From: [Phialemoniopsis] sp. UDSM-2020
Lineage: Eukaryota > Ascomycota > Sordariomycetes > Thyridiales > Thyridiaceae
Reading direction: 5' to 3'
Assembly (NCBI GenBank): GCA_018873225.1
Contig: JAEILZ010000002.1
Location: 4,030,001-4,094,000 of the forward strand
Length of the DNA: 64,000 nt
Position 1 is the stretch's first letter, and every line of letters starts with the position of its first letter. The translations under genes were made by a program, and so were the position numbers. The notes beneath the pieces are model-generated. The model did no database searches and had not been told where the DNA came from. It saw nothing but the letters and a program-made list of their open reading frames with translations. This document shows positions 19,740-29,820 of this stretch, piece after piece.

Positions 19740-21531
19740 ATGAGCATGTTGCGTTTCATTGCCGCCTTGGCGCTGGGCCTCAGTGGCACGGTCCTCGCCG
19801 CACCAACGACTGGCGACTTTGAGGCTTCGGACTTCAATGTCACTGAGGCACTCCTGCAGCAGGGCGTCGATGTCGACCAGATTCCTGCTCTGGACGACTT
19901 CAATACCACCTCGGCGGCCGAGAGGCGGTCCGCGGACGCCACCTACCCCACAGACAAAGCTTGCTCTGCAGCTGTACGTACCCGCCTGGTATCCTTCTCT
20001 TACCATCAAACATACTGACGCAAAGTGTAGTGCGCGTCTTTAGGGTTCCTCTACGGCAGCAATGCCGTCTATAGCAGGGGCAAGGCTACCTACGAGACTT
20101 TCACCAACTCTTATTGGTCAGACAATCAGGCCCAGGTCAACCCCTACTGCATCTTCAAGCCTTCCAAGGCTGCAGATGTGTCCGTGGCTGTCCTTCTCGC
20201 CCGACTGACCCAGTGCCCGTTCGCTGCCAAGAGTGGTGGCCATGCTGCCATGGCCGGCGCCTCCAGCGTCGAGGGTGGCATCACCATCTCGTTCGCCAAC
20301 ATGAAGACTGTAGCCCTGTCCCAGGACAAGAAGGTTGCGTCCATTGGCCCGGGTAACATCTGGGGTGAAGTCTTCGCCCAGCTCACCAAGTCTGACCTTA
20401 CCGTCATTGGTGGCCGTTTGTACAACATTGGTGTTGGTGGACTCACCACTGGCGGTGGAATCTCGTACTTCTCAAACAAGTATGGTTGGGCTTGTGACAA
20501 TGTCGACAGCTACGATGTAAGTAGCGAGCACATCCTAGTCCTTCTTCAGACACCGCTTACTGACTTTCAATGGCAAGGTTGTCACTGCCAGCGGTCTGAT
20601 TGTCCGGGCCTCGGCCACCAAGTATCCCGATCTGTACTGGGCGCTGCGTGGAGGTGGCAACAACTTCGGTCTCGTCGTCAGCTTCAACCTCAAGACCGTT
20701 CCCCTACCCGCCGGCAAGCTCTGGGGAGGTTCAAGGATGTACTTTGAGGACCAGTTCTTGGGCGTTGAGAATGCCTTTGTCGATGTCATCGCGAACTCGG
20801 CCCAGGACCCCGACGCTGGCCTCTACGTCGTCTACGTCTACGCTGGCGGCGCCAAGATGGTGCTGCCCGCCCTATACCACATGGACCCCAACGGCGGCAG
20901 CTCGAGCATCTGGTCCGGCTTCGACGCTCTCTCCCCCATCACCGACACCACCAAGACCCGCGTCCTGGCCGAGTGGGGTGCCGAGACCATGAACGACAGC
21001 CCGCCCGGTCTGCGCGAGATCTACTACGTCATGACCATCAAGGCCGACCCTACGACCCTGACCTTCGCCCGCGAGTACTTCTTCGACACCGTCAGCGCCG
21101 TCGCCGACATCCCCGGCATCATCCCCAACATCGTCTTCCAGGGCATCACGGTGCCGCAGATGCAGCAGATGAAGAAGAGCGGCGGCAACGCCCTGGGTCT
21201 CGACCCCAACGGCGGCCCGCTCTACATTATCCAGCTCTGCGGCATGTGGACCAACGCGTCGGACGACGACAAGGTCTACTCGTGGATGTCGGGCGTCATG
21301 GACAAGATCAAGGCCGAGGCGAGGGCGCGCGGCGTCGACAACGACTACCTGTACATGAACTACGCCAGCCAGTTCCAGGACGTCATCGGCAGCTACGGCG
21401 CGGCCAACAAGGCCAAGCTCAAGAGCATCGCCGCCAAGTACGACCCTGCCGAGGTCTTCCAGAAGCTGCAGCCGGGCTACTTCAAGCTTGACCGTGCGCC
21501 AGTCACGGGGTCTGGCTACTACAACTTCTAG
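19740..21531 (+). CDS. Secreted FAD-linked oxidase, berberine-bridge-enzyme-like
   Basis: Three exons (19740-19973, 20031-20516, 20578-21531) give 557 codons. Residues 1-20 are a clear signal peptide ending LAAPTT. The PCMH-type FAD domain shows CPFAAKSGGH, where the His is the usual 8-alpha-linked flavin attachment residue. GGRLYNIGVGGLTTGGGISYFS and KYGWACDNVDSYDVV follow, then LYWALRGGGNNFGLVVSF. The C-terminal berberine-type segment ends in NYASQFQDVIGSYG and YDPAEVFQKLQPGYFKL. Such enzymes oxidise alcohols, sugars or amine-containing natural products outside the cytosol or in vesicles, and are common tailoring enzymes. It ends 322 bp from the convergent RiPP-like precursor gene. A role in oxidising that peptide is attractive but is inference. 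Confidence 0.9.
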
Positions 21532-21853
21532 ATATCATGTCGTAATTATACATATAACACCTACTTATGTCCGTTTGGCATGTTTGTAACTGTGGAAAAT
21601 TATTTCTTCTTGTGTTTGTCGAAAACTACCTCTGTGCCGCTCAAGGTCGACGTCATGAACCGCTTACGTGGATGAGCTGTCGAGCCGGAGGACGAATCCT
21701 CGGCACGGCCCCATCATTCAACCGAATCCGTCTTGGCAATGCGACAATCACACCTCACGAGTTCAATATCAACCTCATGCATGACACGAATGTGATGTTC
21801 TTGTGCTTTGCCAAGCAGAAGATAAACCTTCCATCCTGGCCTAGATGTATAAA
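21532..21853. other. Convergent 3' region between FAD oxidase and precursor gene
   Basis: 322 bp between two gene 3' ends, presumably both 3' UTRs and terminators. No gene is recognised. Confidence 0.5.
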
Positions 21854-22295
21854 CTAAAAGTCGTCCTCCTTCATCTTCAAGAGATGAGCACCGTAAACTT
21901 GTGGAAGCGCCTCCGCCTCTGGCTCCCGCTTCTTGAAATCATCTTCCTTTGTCTTGAGTTGGTGCGCACCATAAACCTGTGGAAGTGCCTCTGCCTCCGC
22001 CTCCCGCTTCTTGAAGTCATCTTCTTTCATCTTGAGCTGGTGGGCGCCATAGACCTGCGGGAGTGCCTCTGCCTCCGGATCCCGCTTCTTGAAGTCATCC
22101 TCCTTCGTCTTGAGTTGGTGAGCGCCATAGACTTGGGGAAGGGCGGCAGCTTCGGCTTCGGCTATGATTTAGGACAGCGATTAGAAGGATGATTGACGAA
22201 AATCTGAACAGGTTCAACTTACGGGCCGCAACTGGAGCAGCAGCAGCGAGGCCAGCTGCACCCAAAACTACAAGGATGGCGTTGGAAAAGTGCAT
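21854..22295 (-). CDS. Secreted repeat precursor peptide, putative dikaritin/KEX2-processed RiPP precursor
   Basis: Two exons (22295-22223 and 22161-21854) with a 61-nt intron give 126 codons. Residues 1-20 are a signal peptide ending in four Ala. The rest is four tandem copies of a 26-residue unit starting at residues 32, 58, 84 and 110, each beginning LPQVYGAH. The units are separated by KKR kexin sites at 49-51, 75-77 and 101-103. After each KKR come Asp/Glu-Pro/Ala dipeptides (DPEAEA, EAEAEA, EPEAEA), the kind trimmed by Ste13-type aminopeptidases. Each unit keeps one Tyr, the residue cross-linked in dikaritins, and ends KEDDF. Only Gln/Leu and Thr/Met vary between copies. This is the architecture of ustiloxin, phomopsin and epichloecyclin precursors, and a UstYa-family gene is divergent from it. 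Alternatives are an unmodified KEX2-processed secreted peptide or a pheromone-like peptide. It lacks the Cys/Trp pattern of Sordariomycete alpha-pheromones. Confidence 0.85.
21857..22141 (-). repeat. Four tandem 78-bp coding repeats
   Basis: Repeat units occupy 22141-22064, 22063-21986, 21985-21908 and a partial last copy at 21907-21857. The eight codons of LPQVYGAH differ between copies only at third positions, so peptide identity is kept while DNA has drifted. Confidence 0.9.
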
Positions 22296-23057
22296 GTTTG
22301 GATCTTCTCATGTATGCAGGAGGACTGATGTGAACATTGTCTTGAAGCAGTTTGCCGGATACAAAGATGTCTTAAGAAGAATGGGAAGAATGTGCACTGG
22401 TGAACATGTCAGCCTGCAGACATAGCCTGCGAGATCAGAGCTTATCTGCTGCATAGAACCTTCCTCTTCTGGAAGTATATAGCCCGAGACACTGACGACG
22501 CCGGAGATCTTTGCTGGTCTGTGATGCCGACGAGGCAGATATTCAGACTTCATGGCAACTCCGGTTGGTGAACCATTGAACAAGAAGCGGCCGCTCCTCA
22601 CCTGGTCATTGACCCGGTCGACGATCACACCAGAAAAGGGAGGCGCGAATATTCGACCTTCCGAGAGTGTGTAGCGGTTTTGCGGGGTTGATATTGTACT
22701 AAAGCACTCTTGCAGACGATGATACTTAGATCCTGTTTCCGCCCCCAATCTCAGTGGCGAGCTCCGGTCAGAGCGTCAGCATTACTGTGTCACAACTGCA
22801 AATGCCTCTTATATTACCTGCCTGTTTTGATTGCATCCTCCGAGTAGTGCCCGCTGATAGAGGGGTCCGGATAATAAACTCTTGAAGGAGTTTAGAGCGG
22901 CGTCATCATTGACCATTGCGATCACCATGGATTTGCTGTAGCCACAGCGCCATATCCGCATGCCCCCAACAACTCAATAAACTTTCTTCTTGTTTTATCT
23001 AGAGTACACGACACTTTCGAAGAGCTTCATCGATACAATTCGATCACACTCTCAATC
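22296..23057. promoter_or_regulatory. Divergent promoter of precursor and UstYa genes
   Basis: 762 bp between the minus-strand precursor start and the plus-strand UstYa start. Any shared regulator of the RiPP pair must act here. No gene is recognised in it. Confidence 0.45.
22476..22482 (-). promoter_or_regulatory. Candidate TATA box of the precursor gene
   Basis: CTATATA on the minus strand, about 180 nt upstream of the precursor ATG. The distance allows a leader. It is a weak motif that could be chance. Confidence 0.3.
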
Positions 23058-24032
23058 ATGAAGTACGAACAGATCAGCCAGTCTGAGGAGACTTTATTGC
23101 AGAGCGATGGAGTGTCAACGCCAAGGCGCTCTATCAGAAACCGCCTTAGGAGTTTCCTAGGAGCATCGATTATCTTTAACGTCCTGTTAGCGATTGCTCT
23201 TGCGCTCCTCGTCATCGAAAGGCAGGCTGGGCCGCTCTCATCACCAGCCAACAATTGGCTTCGACAAACATCTTATTACTGTAAGGTGACCCTTGTTAAT
23301 TGCTGGACAGTGCACTAACAAGCTATGATAGCACCATTATGGGGAAGGGACGTCGAAAAGAAGTTCAAGAAAGTTGATAAACTGTTCGACGGCAGTCTTT
23401 TTGAGACTAAGAATCCCTCGATCTATCGGAATCGTCTTGCACCAACCGAAGATGTAGACAAAGCTTGGCAAGAGATCGAGTGGATTCGCACATTTCCCAT
23501 CACAGCCGATGATATTCGGGGCATTGGTAAGGATCCCGAGCTGGCTGTCAAATTCCCGCCCGAGTATGGATTCGGCGAGGACGCATATGTCGCTCAGCTC
23601 GACATCTTTCATCAGCTCCACTGTCTCAACCTCCTTCGACACATTGCCTGGGGCGAGTTCACTCGTGACGGCGTGACAGCAAAGCGCCCATATTCAGATC
23701 TGCATTGGATCCACGTCGCCCATTGCACGGAGGTGCTTCGCGAGAATCTCATGTGCAGCGCGAACCTGGATGTCATCACTTTCAATTGGAAGGAGACGCA
23801 GGACCTACCGTTCGCGGACTTCAATGTGAATAAAAAGTGCTCGAACACGGAGATCTTGATGGAGTGGCAGGAGGAGAACACGGTTGTGGCCGAGAAGGCG
23901 AGGAACTTTACGCGGCCGCCTGGAGCGAAACAGGTGCCTATCAGCGATGAGTACTTCCGGATCTTTGGGGTTGAGAAGGTCAATCTTCACGCTGGAGAAG
24001 CACATGAACATTCATTCAAGGACACATCATGA
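23058..24032 (+). CDS. UstYa-family (DUF3328) peptide-cyclising oxidase
   Basis: Two exons (23058-23280, 23332-24032) with a 51-nt intron give 307 codons. The N-terminus has the typical UstYa layout: an acidic start (EETLLQSDG), a basic stretch, then a single transmembrane helix at about 33-53, making a type II membrane protein. The lumenal domain carries both diagnostic HxxHC motifs. They are H168-QL-H171-C172 in the context FHQLHCLNLLRH, and H202-VA-H205-C206 followed by TEVLRENLMC. The SPLW...VEKKF segment after the anchor is also typical. Known UstYa proteins catalyse oxidative cyclisation in ustiloxin and related dikaritin pathways. The divergent gene encodes a kexin-type repeat precursor, which strongly supports that role. 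Only one UstYa-type gene is visible here; many clusters have two or more. Confidence 0.92.
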
Positions 24033-24392
24033 CTCATATCAAGTCACACCTTTGATCAACATATTTATACTAGCATAAATGGCAAAAAATGCTTGCCTCT
24101 ATTGCAATTGTTAGAACACCGCGAGGTGTTGCCGACTGTCACAAGCACCTATTGATAGTTTGTGCAGCATCGCCCTCCGTAGTAATCAAGGCAAAAAGTC
24201 TCTTAGGCTGAGTTCTCGGCTATTATGCATAGCACGGGTTCATTCGCTACGTCAAGGTTGATCACCTAGTGTCAGATTGCTGCCTAACTCAGCCTCATCT
24301 GTCTCCGGCGACTTTGATCGTCATCAAATTCTCATACCTTACGCAGCTACGTCGACTAGATTGCTTCAGCGTTGAATCAAAGACGAGCTAGT
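24033..24392. other. Intergenic, no gene recognised
   Basis: 360 bp between the UstYa 3' end and the STAND gene start. It presumably holds a terminator and a promoter. Confidence 0.5.
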
Positions 24393-27049
24393 ATGGAGGT
24401 TATCGGTGGCGCCGCGAGCGTCAGTACGATCGTTGACTTGGCTGCCAAAGTAGTAGCCCTTTGTTCGAACTACGTCATGGCCGTCCGGGCAGCTACAACA
24501 GAGATTCTACGTCTCCAACGGCAGGTCCAGAGCCTGGAAACCATTCTAAAGCATGCCACGCGTCTTATTGAAAGCTCGGATGGCCAAAGTCTCCCGGTAT
24601 CACGCGAACTTGACAGCGCACTTCGCAAATGTCGAAGCGAATTAGACAATGTACACGCGAAGCTTGAAGTCACTATACCACGTCGAGCCATGCAACGGGT
24701 TGGAATTCGTCACCTCAAGTGGCCATTCAAGAAAAGTAATGTTGAATGTATTGTTGCTTCCCTTGCAACTCACCAGCATACTATTGCAGCTGGGTTACAG
24801 ATTGACCAGACGTAAGTCCTACCAAGAAGCACTCATGGTCATCAGCTCACTCGCGTCAAGGGAGATCCTTTTGGATATTACAAAACGTATTGAGGTTCTG
24901 TCCTTACAAGCAGCCCCTGTCGACACCCCAGTGGCCTTCAAGCCACACTTCATCCTGCCCTTTCCCCGTGATCCCGATTTCGTCGAACGGCCGGCATTTC
25001 ACGCGTGGATTGAACGACAGTTCGCAAATCAAGCGGGTCGTATAGCACTTGTCGGGCTGGGGGGATTCGGGTAGGACGAATTTGAAATATGGCAATTTCT
25101 CGATATGCAGCTAATAAGGTCTCAGAAAAACCCAGATAGCGATTGAGTTTGCTCACAGAACACGCGATGCCACACCTGGTCTCAGCATTCTTTGGGTCCG
25201 TGCCAGCACGAAGGAAACTTTCCAAGATTCATATCGGTCGATCGCAGACACATTCATGCTTCCCCTCCGCCATAGTCCCGATGTCAATATCCTCAGGCTT
25301 GTCCGCGACTGGCTTCAAAAAGAGGATACAGTATCGTGGCTGATGGTCTTGGATAATGCCGACGACGAGAATCTCTTCTCCTCTCCTCAAACAGGTCATA
25401 GCTGTGACCACGAACCACTCAGCTCCTTTCTACCGAGGACGGGTAACGGAAGGATTCTGATTACAACGCGAAATATTAACGTAGCAGAGAAGTTGACCGG
25501 AAACTACAAGTTCATTCAAAGAATGCCAGCTATGGAAAGTCCTGAGGCTTTGAAAATCCTTTCGAACAAGCTAAGGGACGAGTTTGACGGAGATTCATGT
25601 GAAGCACTGGTCCGCGCGCTCGACTTCATTCCGCTTGCTGTAAGTCAAGCAGCTGCATTCATCAATCGACGCTCGCCCCGCGTAACAGTGGAGTCATATT
25701 TGGACGATTTCCGTCAGAGCGAAACCAAGAGAACTAGCCTTCTTCATAGTGATGCTGGTGATCTTCGGCGCTACACCAGCGTTTCCAACTCTGTTGTTGT
25801 GACGTGGCAAGTCACGTTCGAACAGATTGGTCGAGAATGCCCAGCAGCAGTTGATCTGCTTTCACTGCTGAGCTTTTTTCAACCTCAGAATATCCCAGAA
25901 TATATGTTCTCACAATCAAGCCACGAAGAACCAAGCAACGAGGAGAACCATAGCAGGATTGCTGATAGCGATTTTGAAAACAATCTGGATGTTCTTAGAG
26001 CATACTCGCTAGTAGATGTTTGTATCAAGCGTGGCATCTTGAAGATGCACCCGCTCGTTCAATTCTGTACAAAAAGTTGGCTTTCACAGCATGGTCGCTT
26101 CAAGCAGTTCAAAGATCTCTTTCTTGATCTGAGTGCAAGACATTTTCCAAGGGGCCGGTTTGAGTCATGGGCTAGGTGCCAGGAGATGTTTCCTCATGTG
26201 CAACCTCTCTTACTAGATCAGCCTACAGACGACGAGAATATGCTCGTGTGGAGCCGTCTGCTAACGAACATATCGCGTTATATGGGGTCGATAGGGGATT
26301 ATCGTAATGGCGAAGTCAATGCCGAAAAGGCGGTTTGGATAAGAAAACGGATCCTCGGAGACCAACACCCTGACACTTTGAATAGCATTGCCGACCTTGC
26401 AATCATATACAAGGAGCAACGTCGATGGGAACGGGTCGAGAGACTATGCCTGGAGCTTATGAGAAAGGGAAAGAGGGCACTTGGAGACGAGCAGCCTTGC
26501 ACACTCCAGAGTATGACAACCCTGGCAGCAGTATATCGAAGTCTTCGACGACTGGCAGAAGCCGAGACGCTAGAGTTGCAGGTACAAGCATTGTGCAAGA
26601 GAACTCTGGGAGAAGAGCATCGCGACACCCTGCGTAGTATGACTAACCTGTCAAATATCTGCTGGGACCAACACAGGTTTGCGGAAGCCGAGGAACTACA
26701 AAGCCAGGTGTTAGAGACGTATAGGAGAATCCACGGGGTGGAGCATCCCATTACTCTAATCTCCATGGAAAACTTAGCAAACACCTATCGAAAGCAAAGT
26801 CGATCTTTAGAAGCAGAGGCCCTTTTGGTGAGGGTTCTTAAGACGCGAGAGAGGCTGTTAGGAGACCATCCTGACACGCCGGCCGCCAAATACAACCTGG
26901 CGTGCGTACTGTGGGATCGGGGTCGTTTGGATGAGGCCCAAACCTTGATGCAGGATTGTCTATGCCAAACCCAACAGTTATATGGTGTAGAGCACCCAGT
27001 GGCAGTAGCTCGTTTGAAGAAATTAGAGCAGTGGGGACGTGGTAGGTAG
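24393..27049 (+). CDS. STAND/NLR-like protein: HeLo-like N-domain, NB-ARC, TPR
   Basis: Three exons (24393-24811, 24861-25070, 25126-27049) give 850 codons in frame. Residues 1-140 are a helical fungal STAND N-terminal (HeLo-like) domain (GGAASVSTIVDLAAKVVAL and a coiled-coil-like middle). The NB-ARC ATPase has P-loop GLGGFGKT at about 205-212, split by the second intron. The Walker-B-like WLMVLDNADD, the GRILITTRN sensor and the DFIPLAVSQAAAFI helix follow. The C-terminal 250 residues contain about six kinesin-light-chain-type TPRs, with GDQHPDTL, GEEHRDTL and GVEHPITL turns. Such proteins act in fungal heterokaryon incompatibility and innate-immune-like cell death. The first intron is read as 49 nt; a 34-nt alternative is in the same frame. 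The repeats are diverged from each other, unlike fast-evolving WD/TPR allorecognition genes. Confidence 0.85.
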
Positions 27050-27488
27050 TCGAGGTCAGAATTTGATATCAAAATCTGGTCCGGTGTAGAGCATGCGGCA
27101 ACTTCTACCGACGTCAAAAACTCTATAGGGAAGAGTCAATAGACATTAGCTAATAACTATTGAATCCTTATGCATTCCCAAATGATTGATATCTATGATA
27201 TCTAGAGTGATATCTAGAGGTGTACATTGCGGCCGGTAGTTCACGTGGCAATGACACAACGAATGGCTTACCATGATGAGCGCCTGGAAATTTTGAATGA
27301 CTATTATGAATTGGAGGATCAGATTCTTGATTTAAAATGCGAATGTCAAGAGTGCTCATCATCTAGAATCGGATTGACTGGAGACGAGCACATTACTTTG
27401 ACCGATCCAGGGTGATAGTTCGCCATACATGGGCCATGTTGTGTGTGATATGTACACTTCTGATCACTCCTCCAATTTCAGGTCTATT
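27050..27488. other. Convergent intergenic region
   Basis: 439 bp between 3' ends of the STAND and bZIP genes. It contains a small cluster of GATATCTA-like repeats near 27188-27218. The 62-codon frame at 27227-27415 has no signature. Confidence 0.4.
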
Positions 27489-28866
27489 TCAAGAATCTTT
27501 TGGTCGACAAAAGGGCCGAAGCCAAGGGTACTTCTTCTCAACCTCGGGGCCGACTGTCCAATTCTTCCCATTGCGGATGTGAGCTTTGAATATCGGATTA
27601 AGGGCGAGATGGCGCCCATCAGCAGATTCTAGAATGGCACCGGAGTCTGTATACGGCCACTTGACGGAAAGGGTGCCGCCCGTCAGTTGGCGGAAGCTCG
27701 GAAAGTCGTTCCAATCCATCCTACGCTGAATGACGAGATCTCTAACATCTGGCCTGCTTCGAATTAGTCTATACGAAAACTCGACATAAGATACATCAAG
27801 TGACATACCATGTGATCAAATCTATCCACGCTGGATGCGGGACGGTACATTGGAGACGAGTAGGTTTCATGAAGTCGGGGACATGGGCATAGCTCTGCTT
27901 GTCGCGGCGAAGATACCAACGCAGAAGCTGCGCGAGGATGTACATGAAGGCTATTCTCTCCGTCAGACCCTTGACAGATGATTTCCACACCTGAGCCGCG
28001 ACAAGCTCTGAGAGTGGGCGCGATTTATCCGCTTCTGCTGAGGGATTGAGTAGCGAAGATATGCTCGGAAATGTAGCCTCGTTCAGCTCGTTACCCGGCT
28101 CTGTCAGCGGGCGGGAGGCGGCTAGCACTCCGTGGATGAGCCTGTCTAATTCACAGGTAGGTGGAGTATGGGGCGGTATGATCTTCCAGTCCGCCTCATC
28201 ATCATTTTCCTGGGTCTCGTTTAGAGGGTGGTCATTTCCAGGTGGCTTGACGACATCGCTCCCGGGAATGGGAGGGATCGTGGTGTCCTCGAAGGGGTCA
28301 GGGTATATCGAGTCGCCCAAGCCAAAATCAAGAAACCGAAACCCTTTGCCGCAATCCATCATGTCCACAGTCATGCCAAGGTCGAAATCAAGAGGCAGGT
28401 TCTGAAATCGGGCATCCGCCATCCCCTCGGTGAATCCGCCTAGCTCAAGTTCTTCCCCGTCGTACCCTTGACAAGCGCTTGCAATGGAGGAAAATAAGGA
28501 CGACGCTGCCTCCGTGAGATGCGCGTCATGCATGTCCGACACGGAGTCTCCGACTGGAAGTGTCTGACTTGGGAAGTCGACTCCGCCGGGCGAAGCGACG
28601 GCTGCAGAGGAATGCGGAGGACTGAGCGGGATCTGTGATTCGTACCTGCTCAGCCTTTCGTTTGCCTCTGCGAGCTTCTGTGATAGCTCGGCGACCTGCC
28701 TCTCCAGATTCTCGACGCGTGCTTTCTGTTTGTTCCGGCAGTGCCGCTGGTTGGCTCGATCAATGGCCCTCTTCTTTTCCACCTGCCACGCCGTCATATT
28801 CGACACTCTCCGGCTGCCCTTGTCGTCGCCCTTGGGCTTGCTGTCGCCTCCCTGGCTGTCCCCCAT
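27489..28866 (-). CDS. bZIP transcription factor with DUF3425 C-terminal domain
   Basis: Two exons (28866-27809, 27753-27489) give 440 codons; the intron splits a Trp codon. The basic region and zipper lie at about residues 25-75 (KKRAIDRANQRHCRNKQKAR, then ENLERQVAELSQKL). The middle is acidic and Pro/Ser-rich. The C-terminal 150 residues match the DUF3425 domain that accompanies this bZIP class (YILAQLLRWYLRRDKQSY, VPDFMKPTRLQ, WIDLITW, then DVRDLVIQRRMDW and the PIF...YPWLRPF end). This bZIP/DUF3425 family is abundant in filamentous ascomycetes and includes regulators of development and secondary metabolism. It is divergent from a secreted sulfatase, so control of sulfur acquisition is possible, but nothing in the sequence proves that. 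Confidence 0.88.
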
Positions 28867-29820
28867 TGCCGTGAGCAGTCTTTCTGAACAGTGTGAGCGC
28901 TATTTCTCTCCTATTGGAAGACGATTGGGTTCAACAGCGCTGAATTTAGGGAAGTCCAAAAAGAGGACAGTCCTCGTGGGGAAAGTTGGTGGGCGAGATC
29001 AATGGCCGGAATGGGATGGGGGAATCAGTTCTCCGGTAAGGTACAAGTATTTTAAGACGGGCACGCCATTACCTGGCTGGGTCGCGTATTGGTATCGACG
29101 GCCTCCCAATGGTCCTGGTCGTCACACATTTAGTTTCACTGCGCTGTCGAACCTAGTCAACCGATGTCGTCTTGCGCTTACCAAGGTTCCGAGACCAGAT
29201 CTTTACTCCAGACATACAAACAGAAGAAGAGATTACCGTTCTGTAGGCGAAAGAGCTGCGTCCTCGACCCATGGCCCTGAACAAACCGTCCGATTGCTAC
29301 ATGTACACATCCTTGACTTCCTTCTCTCTGCACATTAGCGATTACCCCGCGAATCCACAAATTTAGATCAAGGTTTGGAGATGTCGTGACTCTAGACTTC
29401 AACCAACCTAGCCAGGAAATTGTTTTCCTAGCCTCACTTCTCCTCACGCCTAGCTGGGCCAGCGGGTGGGGATGGCGAACGAAGCGCTGATCCCTGCAGC
29501 AAGTGGTGCCGGACACCGTGGTAGCGCCCCATCGATTCCCGTCACCCATGTCTACACATGTCATGTTAGTGCCATGCGGATCGCGTCAACTCCCACCAAC
29601 ATGACAGCAGGAGCACAAAGCTGTTGTGAAACTGGAGCTCTGATCGTTTGTGCATCGTAGTCAAGCTCGGGGAGCTGGAGTCATGCTTGCCCATGGTGCT
29701 CCTATAATAAAAATCAATGATGCCTAGGATGCTTAGCCGTGGGAGCTCTCCTGCTCCATTTTCTCCCATGTCTCAATTGCAGGTGAGCTGCAAGAACAGA
29801 ACCAAAGAAACACAGCCATC
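28867..29820. promoter_or_regulatory. Divergent promoter region, bZIP / secreted sulfatase
   Basis: 954 bp between the two start codons. It must contain both promoters. Several open frames cross it, but none carries a domain signature. Confidence 0.4.

Noticed and set aside
21845..22192. Plus-strand open frame over the precursor repeats, Leu-rich and repetitive
   Set aside because: It is the antisense reading of the repeat array. The minus-strand reading has a signal peptide, kexin sites, an intron with proper borders and silent-site drift.
21854..22295. Sordariomycete alpha-pheromone precursor
   Set aside because: KR-EAEA layout fits, but the units lack the Trp/Cys pattern and length of known pheromones, and a UstYa gene lies next to it.
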